DNA of 5,633 nucleotides from Anaerolineae bacterium (GTDB lineage Bacteria; Chloroflexota; Anaerolineae; SpSt-313), in the NCBI GenBank assembly GCA_023511475.1, contig JAIMBM010000238.1:1-5633 (forward strand), written 5' to 3'. A program made the translations under genes and the position numbers. The notes below the pieces were generated by a model. It saw nothing but the letters and a program-made list of their open reading frames with translations, was not told the DNA's origin and ran no database searches. Shown piece after piece: positions 5,629 to 5,633 of this stretch (its first letter is position 1; each line of letters begins with the position of its first letter).

Positions 5629-5633
5629 AGAAT

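Overview
This is a GC-rich bacterial window holding four complete protein genes: one long gene on the minus strand and a three-gene set on the plus strand. They diverge from a shared ~250-bp control region. Strong AGGAGG/GGAG-type ribosome binding sites, near-consensus sigma-70 promoters with 17-bp spacers, and a pyruvate phosphate dikinase plus a ferredoxin-like Fe-S protein suggest a bacterium with an anaerobic or facultative lifestyle. A GC-rich Firmicutes lineage or a Chloroflexi-like lineage would fit, but the sequence alone does not settle the taxon.

Layout. Positions 7-40 are a GC hairpin just past the end of the minus-strand gene. Positions 55-2754 (minus) encode a full-length pyruvate, phosphate dikinase (ppdK). 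Positions 2755-3005 are the divergent control region. It contains a ppdK promoter with an inverted repeat over its -35 box, a second promoter facing the permease, an AT-rich palindrome just downstream of that promoter's -10 box, and two leader hairpins. Positions 3006-4475 (plus) encode a long DUF318/ArsP_1-type permease. Positions 4492-4827 encode a small Cys-rich protein with a CGF motif and a CRGCCAAC cluster. After a 115-bp spacer carrying a hairpin, positions 4943-5473 encode a protein with a C-terminal four-cysteine Fe-S domain. The last 160 bp carry no gene but hold a hairpin over the last stop codon, a 10-bp inverted-repeat pair at their edges and a further GC hairpin.

How the genes may work together. 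PpdK interconverts PEP and pyruvate and is most simply an independent housekeeping gene that happens to diverge from the others. The three plus-strand genes look like one transcription unit: a membrane permease with a CSC motif in its first repeat, a small soluble protein rich in cysteines, and an Fe-S protein of a poorly described family. My inference is a membrane transport or efflux module for a thiophilic metal, metalloid or sulfur species, with two cytoplasmic cysteine/Fe-S partners, switched by a repressor at the palindrome. No regulator gene is in the window. This cassette and its control region are the part most likely to be an undescribed system.
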